Positions 42,562 to 52,600 of a stretch of 64,000 nt of DNA are shown here, piece after piece. The notes under the pieces were generated by a model, which ran no database searches, was not told the DNA's origin, and saw nothing but the letters and a program-made list of their open reading frames with translations. Within the stretch, counting starts at the first letter, position 1; each line of letters begins with the position of its first letter. A program made the position numbers and the translations under genes. The stretch is from Candidatus Avelusimicrobium pullicaecorum (lineage in GTDB: Bacteria; Elusimicrobiota; Elusimicrobia; Elusimicrobiales; Elusimicrobiaceae): NCBI GenBank assembly GCA_944322825.1, contig CALUQD010000004.1, positions 18,742 to 82,741 on the forward strand, given 5' to 3'.

Positions 42562-43800
42562 ATGAAAATTGCAGTTGCTGGGACCGGATATGTAGGACTT
42601 TCTCTTGCTACATTATTAGCACAGCATAATGAGGTTGTTGCATTAGATATTTTGCCAGAGAAAGTAGATTTAATTAATGAAAAAAAATCACCGATTTCTG
42701 ACAAGGAAATTGAGGATTTTTTAGCAAATAAATGCTTACATCTGAAGGCGACGACTGTTCCTAGAGTGGCTTATGAACAAGCCGAATGGGTTATTGTGGC
42801 TACTCCAACAAATTATGATCCGAAGCAGAACTATTTTAATACTGCGGCGGTTGAATCTGTTATAAAACAAGTCCAAATCTATAATCCAAGGGCCACAATA
42901 GTTATTAAATCCACAGTTCCAGTAGGTTATACCCAAAAAATCCGTTCAGAATTAGGAATAACAAATCTCCTTTTCAGTCCAGAATTTTTGCGAGAAGGAC
43001 ATGCCTTATATGATAACCTCTATCCTTCACGTATTATTGTAGGAACGGATTTATCTGATTCGTTTTTGTTGGAAAAAGCTCATCATTTCACCCAATTACT
43101 CCAGGATGGCGCTGCTAAGCAAAATATTTCTGTGTTATTTATGGGATATACTGAAGCAGAGGCAGTAAAACTTTTTGCCAATACTTATTTAGCTTTACGT
43201 GTAAGCTATTTTAATGAGTTGGATACTTATGCTGAAATCAAAGGTCTTGATACGCAGCAAATCATTGAAGGTGTGTGTTTAGATCCTCGCATTGGTAGCC
43301 AGTATAATAATCCGTCTTTTGGTTATGGTGGCTATTGTTTGCCTAAAGATTCCAAACAACTGCTTGCTAACTATACGGATGTGCCACAAAATTTGATTCA
43401 AGCCATAGTAGCTTCTAACCGTACGAGAAAAGACTTTATTGCTGACCAAATTCTAAAACAAGCTGGATATTATAATTATCAAGCAAATACCCAATATAAC
43501 CCGAAACAAGAAAAGGATATGATTATTGGGGTTTATCGATTAACAATGAAAGAAGGTAGTGATAACTTTCGGCAGAGTTCTATACAGGGCATTATGAAAC
43601 GTATTAAGGCTAAAGGTGCTACTGTTATTATTTATGAACCGACACTAGAAGATGGAGCAACTTTTTTTGGTAGTGAGATAGTGAATGATTTGCAAGACTT
43701 TAAAAATCGATCTCATATTGTCATTGCTAACCGATATAATGAAGAATTGGATGATATAAGAAATAAAGTGTATACCCGTGATCTATTTAAAAGAGATTAG
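42562..43800 (+). CDS. ugd: UDP-glucose 6-dehydrogenase
   Basis: 412 residues from ATG 42562 (AAGGAG upstream inside the end of the previous gene). Oxidises UDP-glucose to UDP-glucuronate with two NAD+. [14 protein letters not shown] binds [70 protein letters not shown], and the active-site Cys in [15 protein letters not shown]. It is the short form, as in Streptococcus HasB and E. coli Ugd. Last gene of the AT-rich island; no hairpin terminator is evident after it. Confidence 0.95.
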   Translation: MKIAVAGTGYVGLSLATLLAQHNEVVALDILPEKVDLINEKKSPISDKEIEDFLANKCLHLKATTVPRVAYEQAEWVIVATPTNYDPKQNYFNTAAVESVIKQVQIYNPRATIVIKSTVPVGYTQKIRSELGITNLLFSPEFLREGHALYDNLYPSRIIVGTDLSDSFLLEKAHHFTQLLQDGAAKQNISVLFMGYTEAEAVKLFANTYLALRVSYFNELDTYAEIKGLDTQQIIEGVCLDPRIGSQYNNPSFGYGGYCLPKDSKQLLANYTDVPQNLIQAIVASNRTRKDFIADQILKQAGYYNYQANTQYNPKQEKDMIIGVYRLTMKEGSDNFRQSSIQGIMKRIKAKGATVIIYEPTLEDGATFFGSEIVNDLQDFKNRSHIVIANRYNEELDDIRNKVYTRDLFKRD

Positions 43801-43854
43801 TCCTGGTTGTACGGCCAGATGTTGCTGGGTGAAGTTTTAATTAAGGCTATTTTC

Positions 43855-43883
43855 TTGTTGGATTGCTTTCAAAACGGTATAAT
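43855..43883 (+). promoter_or_regulatory. Promoter at the right edge of the glycan island
   Basis: TTGTTG (43855-43860) and TATAAT (43878-43883) with a 17-bp spacer, upstream of the epimerase at 43926. Confidence 0.6.
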
Positions 43884-43925
43884 AGAACTAATAATTTATT
43901 TACATTATTTCATTTTTCCTGTTTT

Positions 43926-44867
43926 ATGCCAAAAGAACAATTTACTTGGGTGATTACTGGCGGGGCCGGTTTTATTGGGTCTCATTTGGCCAAAGAACTC
44001 GTCCGCAGCGGTCAGCGCGTGCGGGTGTTTGATAATTTTTCGGGCGGTTTCCGCGCCAATTTGTCCGATATTGTGGACAAAATAGATATTATTGAAGGCG
44101 ACATCCGCGATTGGCGCGCCGTCCAACAGGCGTTTGCCGGGGCGGATTATGTACTGCATCACGCGGCGTTATCCTCTGTGGTGGAATCCATAGATAAGCC
44201 GCTGGTGACCGAAGAAATCAATGTCCGCGGGACGGGCAACGTGCTGGAAGCGGCCCGCCGGCAGGGCGTGCGCCGGGTGGTGTTTGCGTCCTCCAGCGCC
44301 GTGTATGGCAACCGGCCGGAATTGCCGTACCGGGAAGACACGCCGGAAGATTGCCAATCCCCGTATGCGTGGTCCAAACAGGCCGGTGCGCGGCTGTGCA
44401 ACCTCTATACGGAAAATTATAAGCTGGAAACCGTTATTTTGCGCTATTTTAACGTGTTTGGCCCGGGGCAAAACCCGAATTCCGCCTATGCGGCGGTGAT
44501 TGCCAAATTTATGCAACTGGCGGAGCAAAACCGTCCTTTGGGCATTGATTGGGACGGACAGCAAAGCCGCGATTTTGTGAATGTGCGCGATGTGGTGCAG
44601 GCCAACCTGCTGGCGGCTTTAAAAGCGCAGCCGGGGGAAACGTACAACGTGGCCAGCGGGAAGACGACTTCGCTCTTAGAGCTGGCGGATTTAATAGAAG
44701 AAATTTCCGGGCGCAAACCGGGGCGCGTGTTTCGGCCCAAACGTCCGGGGGATGTTAAATTGTCATCGGCGGATATTTCCAAAATTAAAAAAATCGGGTT
44801 TGTGCCGCGCATTTCCCTCAAAGAAGGACTGCTGGAAATGTGGCGCGAAAAAATGGAGTCTAAATGA
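43926..44867 (+). CDS. UDP-glucose/UDP-GlcNAc 4-epimerase-like protein
   Basis: 313 residues from ATG 43926. Extended SDR: VITGGAGFIGSHLAKELVRSG, NFSGGFRANL, HHAALSSVVESIDKPL, FASSSAVYGNRPELPY, YAWSKQAGARL (YxxxK), RYFNVFGPGQNPNSAYAAVI, and DFVNVRDVVQANLLAA. The GPGQNPxSAYAAVI block is typical of the WbpP/Gne group that acts on N-acetylated sugars as well as UDP-glucose epimerases of archaeal type. Base composition is back to that of the core genome, so this gene and the next belong to the conserved part of the locus. Overlaps the transferase gene by 4 bases. Confidence 0.87.
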   Translation: MPKEQFTWVITGGAGFIGSHLAKELVRSGQRVRVFDNFSGGFRANLSDIVDKIDIIEGDIRDWRAVQQAFAGADYVLHHAALSSVVESIDKPLVTEEINVRGTGNVLEAARRQGVRRVVFASSSAVYGNRPELPYREDTPEDCQSPYAWSKQAGARLCNLYTENYKLETVILRYFNVFGPGQNPNSAYAAVIAKFMQLAEQNRPLGIDWDGQQSRDFVNVRDVVQANLLAALKAQPGETYNVASGKTTSLLELADLIEEISGRKPGRVFRPKRPGDVKLSSADISKIKKIGFVPRISLKEGLLEMWREKMESK

Positions 44868-46201
44868 AGTCAAAAAAATGGTTTGTGCTGTTGGATTGTT
44901 TTGCTTTTTTTGGCATTTTGTTCGGGGTGGTTGCGTTGCGTACCGCGCGCATTAGCCTGCCGCATTACCTGTACAACGTGGAAGTATTTTTTCCGATTTT
45001 CGTCCTCTGTGTATTTTTTCTGTGGATTTTTTCGTTTTACGACGTCCAATCTTTGCGCAAGCGTGCCGTGCACTATAAAATGCTGTTGGTGGCGTTTGTT
45101 TTAAGCGTGCTGGCTTCGGCGGCGGTGATTTATTTCATTACGCCTATTTATGCGGTCGCCACGCCCAAAACCGTGCTGGTGGCGGTCTTATTTTTGTTTT
45201 TCTGCTACATTTATTGGCAGCGCAAAACCTATTTTAAACTGGACTTTGCCAAAACTAACCTGTTGTTGTTTGGGGAAAGTCCGACGATGAATGAAATTTT
45301 GGCGGAAGTCCAACATTCTTCCGGGTTTAATCTGCGCGCCCACGACCCGGAGCCGCTGGCGGACAAAAATTATTCCCTGCGCAATTTGGACCAAGTGATT
45401 GTCAGCCGCCGGTTGTTGGATGCCAATTCCGAGGCGTGGAATCGGATTTCGCGCGATTTTATCGGCAAAGGGGCCAGCGTGGATTCGGATTTTAACGCGT
45501 TTGAACGAATTTTCCGCCGGGTATCGCACGAGAGTATTTCCAATGGGGTATGGCTTTTGTTGGGGATTGGCAACCGTCGGTTTAGTGCCACATACAATAT
45601 GCTCAAAAAATGTATGGATTTCGGATTGGCGGTGCTGATGCTGCCCGTGTTGCTTCCGCTGGGGTGTTTTATTTGGCTGTTAATTAAAGGGGTAGACCAC
45701 GAAAAGCCGTTATTCCGGCAGAAACGGGTGGGATATATGGGCAAGTCGTTCTATATCTATAAATTTCGTACGATTAAACAAAAGAATCAGGAATCTGCCG
45801 AGGAAGCCTTTACAAAAACGGGAAATTGGCTTCGTCGGTTCCGGCTAGATGAAATTCCGCAGCTGATTAATGTACTGAAGGGGGAATTGTCGTTTGTAGG
45901 GCCTCGTCCGCTGTGGGAAGGGGAGCTGAGTATTTTAAATGAAAATATCCCCAACCATACGATTCGCACGATTGTAAAGCCGGGCATTACGGGTTGGGCG
46001 CAGCTGAATTTCAAAGCACCGCCTAACTATAAAATAAAAGATGAAGCGCACCCTTCCGGAGAAAAACAAGCCTTTGATGCGGCGTTCACGCGGTTTTCTT
46101 ACGATGTGTGGTATATCAAAAACCGCTCGCTGTGGCTGGATATCGAAATTATGATTAAAACGGGTATCCGCGCGTTTATCAAGGATTCTTATGTGGGCTA
46201 A
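44864..46201 (+). CDS. Initiating undecaprenyl-phosphate sugar-1-phosphate transferase (polyprenyl glycosylphosphotransferase)
   Basis: 445 residues. Four hydrophobic helices in the first 120 residues, a cytoplasmic middle domain (DFAKTNLLLFGESPTMNEIL), one re-entrant helix (MDFGLAVLMLPVLLPLGCFIWLL, about 250-272), then the catalytic domain: FRQKRVGYMGKSFYIYKFRT, RRFRLDEIPQLINVLKGELSFVGPRPLWEGE, and VKPGITGWAQLNFKA. This is the WbaP/EpsE/PglC family that starts a repeat unit on undecaprenyl phosphate. The first sugar may be glucose, galactose, GlcNAc or a derivative. Coupled to the epimerase gene (ATGA overlap). Confidence 0.93.
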   Translation: MKSKKWFVLLDCFAFFGILFGVVALRTARISLPHYLYNVEVFFPIFVLCVFFLWIFSFYDVQSLRKRAVHYKMLLVAFVLSVLASAAVIYFITPIYAVATPKTVLVAVLFLFFCYIYWQRKTYFKLDFAKTNLLLFGESPTMNEILAEVQHSSGFNLRAHDPEPLADKNYSLRNLDQVIVSRRLLDANSEAWNRISRDFIGKGASVDSDFNAFERIFRRVSHESISNGVWLLLGIGNRRFSATYNMLKKCMDFGLAVLMLPVLLPLGCFIWLLIKGVDHEKPLFRQKRVGYMGKSFYIYKFRTIKQKNQESAEEAFTKTGNWLRRFRLDEIPQLINVLKGELSFVGPRPLWEGELSILNENIPNHTIRTIVKPGITGWAQLNFKAPPNYKIKDEAHPSGEKQAFDAAFTRFSYDVWYIKNRSLWLDIEIMIKTGIRAFIKDSYVG

Positions 46202-47216
46202 AACGACGTTTCTCAGCTTATTGCTGGCTTGTTCGGCCGCGGCGTACGCGGGCGAATTTCCGATTTGTATGTACGGGGTAAATGACCCAAAGGATGTTTC
46301 GCTCCTTAAAAAAGCGGGGTTTTCCTGCTTGCAGACGTACCGGCAGGACCCGGCGTTGTTAAGCCGGCTGGCGGAAGCGGCGCAGAAAGAGGGAATGAAA
46401 ACGCTGTTTTATCCGCGGCGGATTTTAGAAGATAAAACCGTTGCCGGGCAGGCCCAGTCGTGGCCGGTGCTGGCGTGGTATTTGGTGGACGAGCCGGACG
46501 TGGCCCGCTGGAGCCGCGAGCGCGTGGCCGAAAGCCACCGGCAGGCCAAAGAAACGTTCCCCGACCACCCGACGGCGATAGTGGTGGGCCAAGGCAAAAC
46601 CGCCGTGCCGTTTTACGATTTATCGGACGTGTTTATGGTGGATTGGTACCCGGTGCCGCATTTGCCGCTTACGTCTTTTGGCGAGCAAATTGCGTTGGCG
46701 CGGGCGGAAATTCAAAAGACGGACCGGCCGGATAAGCCGCTGTGGGCCGTCGTGCAGTTATTTGACTGGAAAGAATATAAACAATACCGCCCGGACCATG
46801 AGCGCATTGGGCGTTTTCCGACGCAGGAAGAACTGCGCTTTATGTCGTATGACGCCATTATGAACGGGGCGACGGGCTTGTTCTATTTTATTTTTACGAC
46901 CAACGGGAAACCCCTTCCGTCTGCCGCGCCCGACTACTGGGCGCGCATTGTGCCGGTTACGCAGGAAATTTCTTCCTTCCGCCCGGTGTTGGAGGGGGGA
47001 AAAGAGGTCAAAAACCCCGTGTCGGCGGCTAAAGCGGGCGCGTTGGAACTCAAAACGTGGAAGTACGCCGGGGCCAAATATACGCTGGTCTTAAACCCGA
47101 CGGATACGGCCCAGCCCGTGCCGGAAAAACTCCTTAAAAAGAAATACAAGCCGATGTTCGGTGCCCATAAAATGGCGCAAATACCGGCCTATGGCGTGTG
47201 GATGTTGCAGTATTAA
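46191..47216 (+). CDS. Exported glycoside-hydrolase-like (TIM-barrel) protein
   Basis: 341 residues. Signal peptide MWAKTTFLSLLLACSAAAYA-G. The sequence follows a (beta/alpha)8 pattern: FPICMYGVNDPKDVSLLKKAGF, GMKTLFYPRRI, VLAWYLVDEPDVARW, VFMVDWYPVP, KPLWAVVQLFDW, ELRFMSYDAIMNGATGLFYFIF. WYLVDEPD places a Glu at the end of a strand where GH-A clan enzymes have the acid/base, and DWYPVP resembles the following strand; a nucleophile is less certain. A short beta domain follows. The ATG overlaps the previous gene by 11 bases, so it belongs to the glycan operon: probable processing or editing of the exported polymer in the periplasm. Confidence 0.75.
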   Translation: MWAKTTFLSLLLACSAAAYAGEFPICMYGVNDPKDVSLLKKAGFSCLQTYRQDPALLSRLAEAAQKEGMKTLFYPRRILEDKTVAGQAQSWPVLAWYLVDEPDVARWSRERVAESHRQAKETFPDHPTAIVVGQGKTAVPFYDLSDVFMVDWYPVPHLPLTSFGEQIALARAEIQKTDRPDKPLWAVVQLFDWKEYKQYRPDHERIGRFPTQEELRFMSYDAIMNGATGLFYFIFTTNGKPLPSAAPDYWARIVPVTQEISSFRPVLEGGKEVKNPVSAAKAGALELKTWKYAGAKYTLVLNPTDTAQPVPEKLLKKKYKPMFGAHKMAQIPAYGVWMLQY

Positions 47217-47241
47217 TAAAAGTGCGTATGAGAATTTTTTG

Positions 47242-47265
47242 AAGCCGCCTGCGGGCGGCTTTTTT
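47242..47265 (+). terminator. Terminator at the end of the glycan gene cluster
   Basis: AAGCCGCC, loop TGCG, GGCGGCTT, then TTTTT. Confidence 0.9.
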
Positions 47266-47669
47266 GCGCACCTTTTATCGGGTGAATGTTTGTGCGGGGT
47301 CGTACATATCGGATTTAGAGAGGGGGGCGCCTAAGGTAAAAGTTTGTTTGTTCGGCGCGACAATCGCCCCAGTGTGCCGGCGCGGGCTTGGGGAGTCTTT
47401 TTTCGCGGGGGGAAAAAATCAAACGGTTAGGGGGTGGCGCGGGTGTGTATATTGCCGTTGCGCCCGGGTCAAAAAACTTTCCCGCCGGTTCCCCGGTAGG
47501 GATACCAAAACCTTCCCCTCCGCGGTTTGCTCTTCCCTAAAGTATTTCCGCCGCCGGGTTTGTTTTTCCCGGCGAGAGGCGCGCTGGCGCCAAGATTTTT
47601 CCGAGTGGAAAAAAGGCCTTTTGGGGGAACAACACAAATTTGCCCTCGGCAGAGCGGGGAATTTTTACA
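47266..47669. other. Gene-free stretch between convergent terminators
   Basis: A 149-codon frame crosses it, but it begins inside one terminator and ends inside the next, is full of Arg and Cys and has no ribosome site, so it is not called. Several short inverted repeats with CCGCC/GGCGG and GGCGCGC are seen. Function unknown. Confidence 0.5.
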
Positions 47670-47697
47670 TAAAAAAACCCCGCCCGAAGGCGGGGTT
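47670..47697 (-). terminator. Terminator of the beta-barrel operon
   Basis: Minus strand AACCCCGCC-TTCG-GGCGGGG then TTTTTTTAT. Confidence 0.9.
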
Positions 47698-47713
47698 AAT
47701 CAGGCAATTTTGA

Positions 47714-48841
47714 TTAGAACAACGCTTTGGCGTAGATACCCGCTTGGTTGCGGTTATAGTCAAAGGGGTTCGTGTTGGACTGGCGGGTGCGGAACTGATA
47801 CCACACACCGGCGGACAGCCAATCTTTGAACTGATAATCCAGCGCGGGGCGGATCGTGTACAGATCGTCGTTTCTCTTGGTGTTGCCCACATAGCGGTCA
47901 TACGCCATATTTTCCCAACCCAAGGTCAAGGAAGCGGTCCATTTGTCAAAGATTTTCTGCGAACCATACAGCGAAACCAGCGTGTCGGCGTAGTAGCGGT
48001 TGGAACCATACATAGATTCCTGCATGCTGCGTTCGCCGGACAAGCGGATCGTGTTGCGGTCGGTCGGCTGCCATTCCAAAGCTACATAATAACCAAAGAG
48101 GTCATTGTAGTTGTTCACGCCGGCGACGTCGTTGTCGTAGTCGCGCATAGCGTAGGTTACTTTGGCGATACCGTTCACGGTCGCGGTGATGTCACCTTCC
48201 ACACCCAAACCGACGGTGCTGCCGGTAGAGTTGTTGTCTTTATTGGTTTCATACGCGATGTCCGAGTACATATATTCCGCAAAGAAGCTGGTCTTCGGGG
48301 AAACATTGTAGAACAGTTTGGCGCCTACGTTCACGCGGTTGCGGTTCAAGGCGTCGCCGTATTCAGCTTGGAAATAGCGGTCAAAAGAATCGTCCGCAAA
48401 CAAGCCGAAACCCAGGGTTTTTTCCGTAGAGGTTTTGAAGCTGATATAACCCGTGTTGTTGATGCGTTCGGCGCGTTCCGTGAGTTCGCTGTTGGCCGGA
48501 TCGGAGGTGTACAGGAAGTTATCCCCGACGTTGAACATATCGTTTTTCAAGTCCACATTGGCGAAGGCGTTCCAATAGTTGTTTTTGGAGCTGTCTTCGG
48601 TATAGGCGTTGTAGCCTACCAAGCCGGTGGCCGAAAGTTCCAAGCCGGAACCGGGTACATTGGCTTTGTAGTTCGCGCCCACCTGGGTGGAGCTGATGAA
48701 CGAATCTTTGGTGTTGTCGTCGGTCAAGTAGATGTTGTCATCATAGCTGACGTCTTCAGACACCATAAATTTAAGCGGCGTCTGGGCGGCGGCAGGCCAC
48801 GCCATAAGCACGGTTAAAAATACGATTGCGATTTTTTTCAT
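47714..48841 (-). CDS. Outer-membrane beta-barrel protein, possible EPS exit pore (EpsL/BBP2-like)
   Basis: 375 residues. Signal peptide MKKIAIVFLTVLMAWPAAAQ. The rest is alternating hydrophobic/polar strands rich in aromatic residues (for example VSYDDNIYLTDD, TSFFAEYMYSDIAYETN, YYVALEWQPTDRNTIRLSG, WLSAGVWYQFRTRQSN), ending IYAKALF with the terminal Phe typical of BAM substrates. The DVSYDDNIYLT opening is the hallmark of the putative beta-barrel porin 2 family, which includes EpsL-type proteins of exopolysaccharide loci. Since the Wza-like lipoprotein here lacks a membrane-spanning helix, this barrel may provide the outer-membrane exit. Inference from context. Confidence 0.82.
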   Translation of the reverse strand: MKKIAIVFLTVLMAWPAAAQTPLKFMVSEDVSYDDNIYLTDDNTKDSFISSTQVGANYKANVPGSGLELSATGLVGYNAYTEDSSKNNYWNAFANVDLKNDMFNVGDNFLYTSDPANSELTERAERINNTGYISFKTSTEKTLGFGLFADDSFDRYFQAEYGDALNRNRVNVGAKLFYNVSPKTSFFAEYMYSDIAYETNKDNNSTGSTVGLGVEGDITATVNGIAKVTYAMRDYDNDVAGVNNYNDLFGYYVALEWQPTDRNTIRLSGERSMQESMYGSNRYYADTLVSLYGSQKIFDKWTASLTLGWENMAYDRYVGNTKRNDDLYTIRPALDYQFKDWLSAGVWYQFRTRQSNTNPFDYNRNQAGIYAKALF

Positions 48842-48863
48842 ATCGTGTGTTTTCTCCTAAGAC

Positions 48864-49412
48864 TTAGCGCGGAGCCGAAGGGCTGAGCGTTTCGGCTACG
48901 TTCTGGGTGGCCTGTTCGGAAGCGGTGCTGCTTACCGCCGTGGCGGCTACGAAAGCAGGCACTTCATCGGTGACGGCCGCAGACGCGGAACCCTGTACCA
49001 CGTTTTTGGCAGACACAGAAGCCCCTTTGGCGACGCCCGCGGTTTTGCCGTTGGCATCGGTTACCGTGATATAACCCTGGTTAACGGTGATGACTTGCGT
49101 GTTGGGGTTGACGGAGAAAGAGGCGTTGCCGGTAGCATTAACGGTGGCGTTGTTGATTTTAACGCCGGCGAAATTGCTGCCTTCTACCGTTACATCGCCG
49201 TTGGCGGCTTGTTTAACGGTCGCTTTTACGCCTTTGGGAATAAAAACTTTTACCCCATTGTACGTAACAGTGGTATCCATATTGCCTGTTACGGATACAA
49301 CACTGCCATTGTTGTAGTTGGTTACTTTGCCGTTAGCTTCTACGGTGACCGCAGCCTGCGCCGTGGCAACCATCAAAAGCGCGCCAAAGACCAAAGCAAG
49401 ATTTCTTTTCAT
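48864..49412 (-). CDS. Small exported beta-rich protein, unknown
   Basis: 182 residues. Signal peptide MKRNLALVFGALLMVATAQA-A. The mature protein is low in charged residues, rich in Val, Thr, Asn and Gly, and looks like repeated beta-hairpins (VTVEANGKVTNYNNGSVVSV, DTTVTYNGVKVFIPKGVKA, GVKINNATVNATGNASFSV), comparable to FecR-like beta sandwiches or a beta-helix; the C-terminal 50 residues are Ala/Ser-rich and probably unfolded. AAGGAG precedes the ATG. The beta-barrel gene follows 22 bases later, so the two form an operon and the products may interact at the outer membrane. Confidence 0.72.
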   Translation of the reverse strand: MKRNLALVFGALLMVATAQAAVTVEANGKVTNYNNGSVVSVTGNMDTTVTYNGVKVFIPKGVKATVKQAANGDVTVEGSNFAGVKINNATVNATGNASFSVNPNTQVITVNQGYITVTDANGKTAGVAKGASVSAKNVVQGSASAAVTDEVPAFVAATAVSSTASEQATQNVAETLSPSAPR

Positions 49413-49549
49413 ACTATGGCGAACTCCTTGTGTTATGTTTTTAAATACTTCTAGTAAAGGATAGCATATTTGGATAAGAAAATCTCCCCCAATTTTTCTA
49501 AAAAAATAATTAGGTGCGCAAAAACGGCAATTTTCGAAGAAAGGGGGTA

Positions 49550-49577
49550 TTGTGCGGTCTGCAAATAATGCTACAAT
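49550..49577 (+). promoter_or_regulatory. Promoter of the alpha-2-macroglobulin-pbpC operon
   Basis: TTGTGC (49550-49555) and TACAAT (49572-49577), spacer 16; GGGAGGG at 49591-49597 is the ribosome site for ATG 49604. Confidence 0.6.
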
Positions 49578-49603
49578 ATGATATCTTGCAGGGAGGGAAT
49601 TTT

Positions 49604-52600
49604 ATGCAATCCAATCGTTTATGGGTGCGCGGCTGCGCGTTGGCTGTTACGTTTATGTTGGCGGCCGGGGCTTTGTTTGCCGCACCCGCCTTAAAAGTAC
49701 TATCTGCCACGCCCAAAGGACAGCTGACTTATACCGGGCGTCAGGCCGTGAACATCACCTTTAACCAGCCTGTGGTAGCGCTTGGGGAAGAAAGCGAATT
49801 TTCGTCTTCCGACTGCCCCATTTCCATCACGCCCGCGGTAAAAGGTTCCTGCCGCTACAGCGGAACGCAGACGCTCGTGTTCGAACCCACTTCCGACTGG
49901 CCGGACGCCACCGCGTTTACGGTAAAGCTCAAAGCCGGTTTTAAATCGCCTGTATCGGGGCAGAAACTGGCGCAGGCGTATACGTTTGATTTTACAACGC
50001 CCCGCCCGCAGGTGAATATGGTCCGCCCCGGCAACAACGAACGCTGGATTAATTTGTACCCTACCTTATATGTAGTATTTAATATGCCGGTGGATTTGGA
50101 AACCATTAACGACTATGCCGAGCTTTCCTATATGGTTTCGCCGGAGCCGACATTAAGCGAAAAAATCGGTCTTTCCAAAACCAAACGCCCCGATGTTAAA
50201 AAAACCGTTCCGTTAATCATTCGGCCCATCAGCCAGCTGGAATGGGAAAAAGATTTTTCCTACTACCAACAAGAACGCATTATAGCGGTCAATGCGTTAG
50301 ACACCCTGCAAAAAGGCACCCGCTACACCCTTACTTTTAAAGAAGGGCTGAAAGGCACCCGCGGTTCGTTGGGGATGGCCAAAGCGTATGAAACCAGTTT
50401 CTATACCTATCCGGAATTGTCCGTGCTGGGCGCGGTGAAAGAAGGTTGTTTGCCGTTTGTCCCGTCGGTGGATTTTTCTTCCCCGGTGCGTATGCGCGAG
50501 CTGTACGCCGCCGCCAAGGTGGAGCCGGCCTCGGCCAAACGCCAAATGACGGAGCAGGAACTTAACGCTTTGGGTACGGACGTGATAGACGCAAAAACCG
50601 GCGCGGCGTATTTCCGCACGATGCTTTCCTTCCTGGACTTGCAGCCCGGCCAAAACATTACCGTAACGATTAACAAAAATCTCCAAGATATTTACGGCAA
50701 CCAGCTGGGACAGGATTATACCTTTACGGTATCCAATAACGGCTATTGCCCGGCGGCGGATTTTTCGGGCGGGTTAGGCGTGCTGGAAAGCTATTTAAGC
50801 CCGCGCCTGCCGATTGACCTGATGAACACTCCTTCGCTGCCGGTGCGCGGCGCGCGGTTTAATAAGGAAAACTTTATTCCTTTTGATAAGGCTGCCAACA
50901 GCTACTGTGCCCAAAAACCGCTGACGGACCTGACGTTTTCCGGCAACTATACGTTTAAGGACGTCAAAGACCGCACCTATAAAACGTTTATTGATTTGAC
51001 GAAATTCAACCCCACCGCCAAGGACAGCATTGTGTTCAGCCAGGTTAAATTGACCGGCAAAAAATACGGCGACAAGGGCTGCTGGGTTTCCTCCACCGAT
51101 AACATCACCGACGTAGGCGTCACCTTTAAAACCTCGCCGGAAGACATTTTGCTCTGGGCGACTTCGCTGCAGACGGGCGAGCCGCTGGCGAACCTGGCGG
51201 TGGAACTGCGCGACAAAACGAACAAAATTTTGTGGACGGGCAGTACCGATATGAACGGTCTGGCCCGTGCGCCGGGCTGGAAAAAACTGGATACGCAAAT
51301 CCCGTCCTGGGGCCAGCCGGAAATTTACGCATTTGTTTCCAGCGCGGGGGGCGATGCGGTGGTCAGCAGTTTGTGGAACCAAGGGCTGGAGCCGTGGCGC
51401 TTTAATTTGAGCTACGACTATAACCCGCAGCAGGAATATATCCGCTCGGTGTTGTTTGCGGACCGCGGCGTCTACCGCCCGGGTGAAACGATGTATATAA
51501 AAGGTATCGTGCGCTTGATGGCGGACGGCTCCTGGCGCTTGCCCGATGTGGTGCGCGGCACGGTGACCATCGGCGATTCCCGCGGCGAAGAAGTGTTCAA
51601 ACAGGACGTGACCGTATCTTCGGGTATGGGTACGTTTGATTTAAAATTTGATATTCCCAAAAACGCTTTTACCGGCCGCTGGGGCGTGCGCTTTATACCG
51701 GCGGTTAAAGACGCAAAAGATGTTCCTTCCGCGTTCTATCCGTTTGAGGTGGAAGCCGTCAAACAGGCGGATTTTAAAGTGAACCTGCGCGCCGAAGGAG
51801 AGGATTACCTCTCCGGGCAGGAAGCCGCGTTTGCGGCGTCGGCGCAGTACAATTTTGGCGCGCCGTTGGCGCAGGCCAAAGCGCAGTGGACCCTGCGGCG
51901 CGAAATGGATTGGTTTGAGCCGAAAGGTTTTAACGGATACACCTTTACGCCCTATTTCCTGCGCGAAAACGAATATAAGGAAAACGGCAAACTGCTGCTT
52001 AATTCGTCGGGTGAATTAGACGCAAAAGGCGCGTTGTCGTTCTCGGCGCGGATGCCGTCCGTATCGTTCCCCACGCGCGTCTATGCCGAGCTGGGCGTCC
52101 AGTCGCCCGCGCGGCAGGAACTCTTTGCCCGCACATCGGTGTTGGTGCACCCGGCCGCTTTTTACTTGGGGGCCAAACTGCTTTCCGAGCGGGTGGAAGT
52201 GGGCGAACCCGTCCGGGCGGAAATTGTGGCGCTCACGCCGCAGGGCAAACGCACCGAAGCCGAAGTGACGGCGCAAATCCATAAAGAACAATGGTTCAGC
52301 ATCCGCAAAACGGGCCTTTCGGGCCGGTTGGAATGGGTGAGCGAAAAGAAAGTGACGCAGCTGCCTTCCCAAACCTTAAAAGTGGGCGAAAAGGGCGCCG
52401 AACTGCGCTTTACGCCCCAGGAATCCGGCAGTTACTATGTAACGCTTACGTCGCAGGATGAGCAAGGCCGCCAAGTCATCGGCGGGTTTGACATCTTTGT
52501 GTATGGCGAAGGGCAGGCTTATTGGAAAAAGACGGATGACGATTTGCTCGTCCTCACTGCGGATAAAAACGAATATAAGCCGGGCAAAACGGCGCGCATT

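Noticed and set aside
47264..47713. 149-codon open frame on the plus strand
   Set aside because: Begins in one terminator and ends in another, Arg/Cys-rich, no ribosome site.
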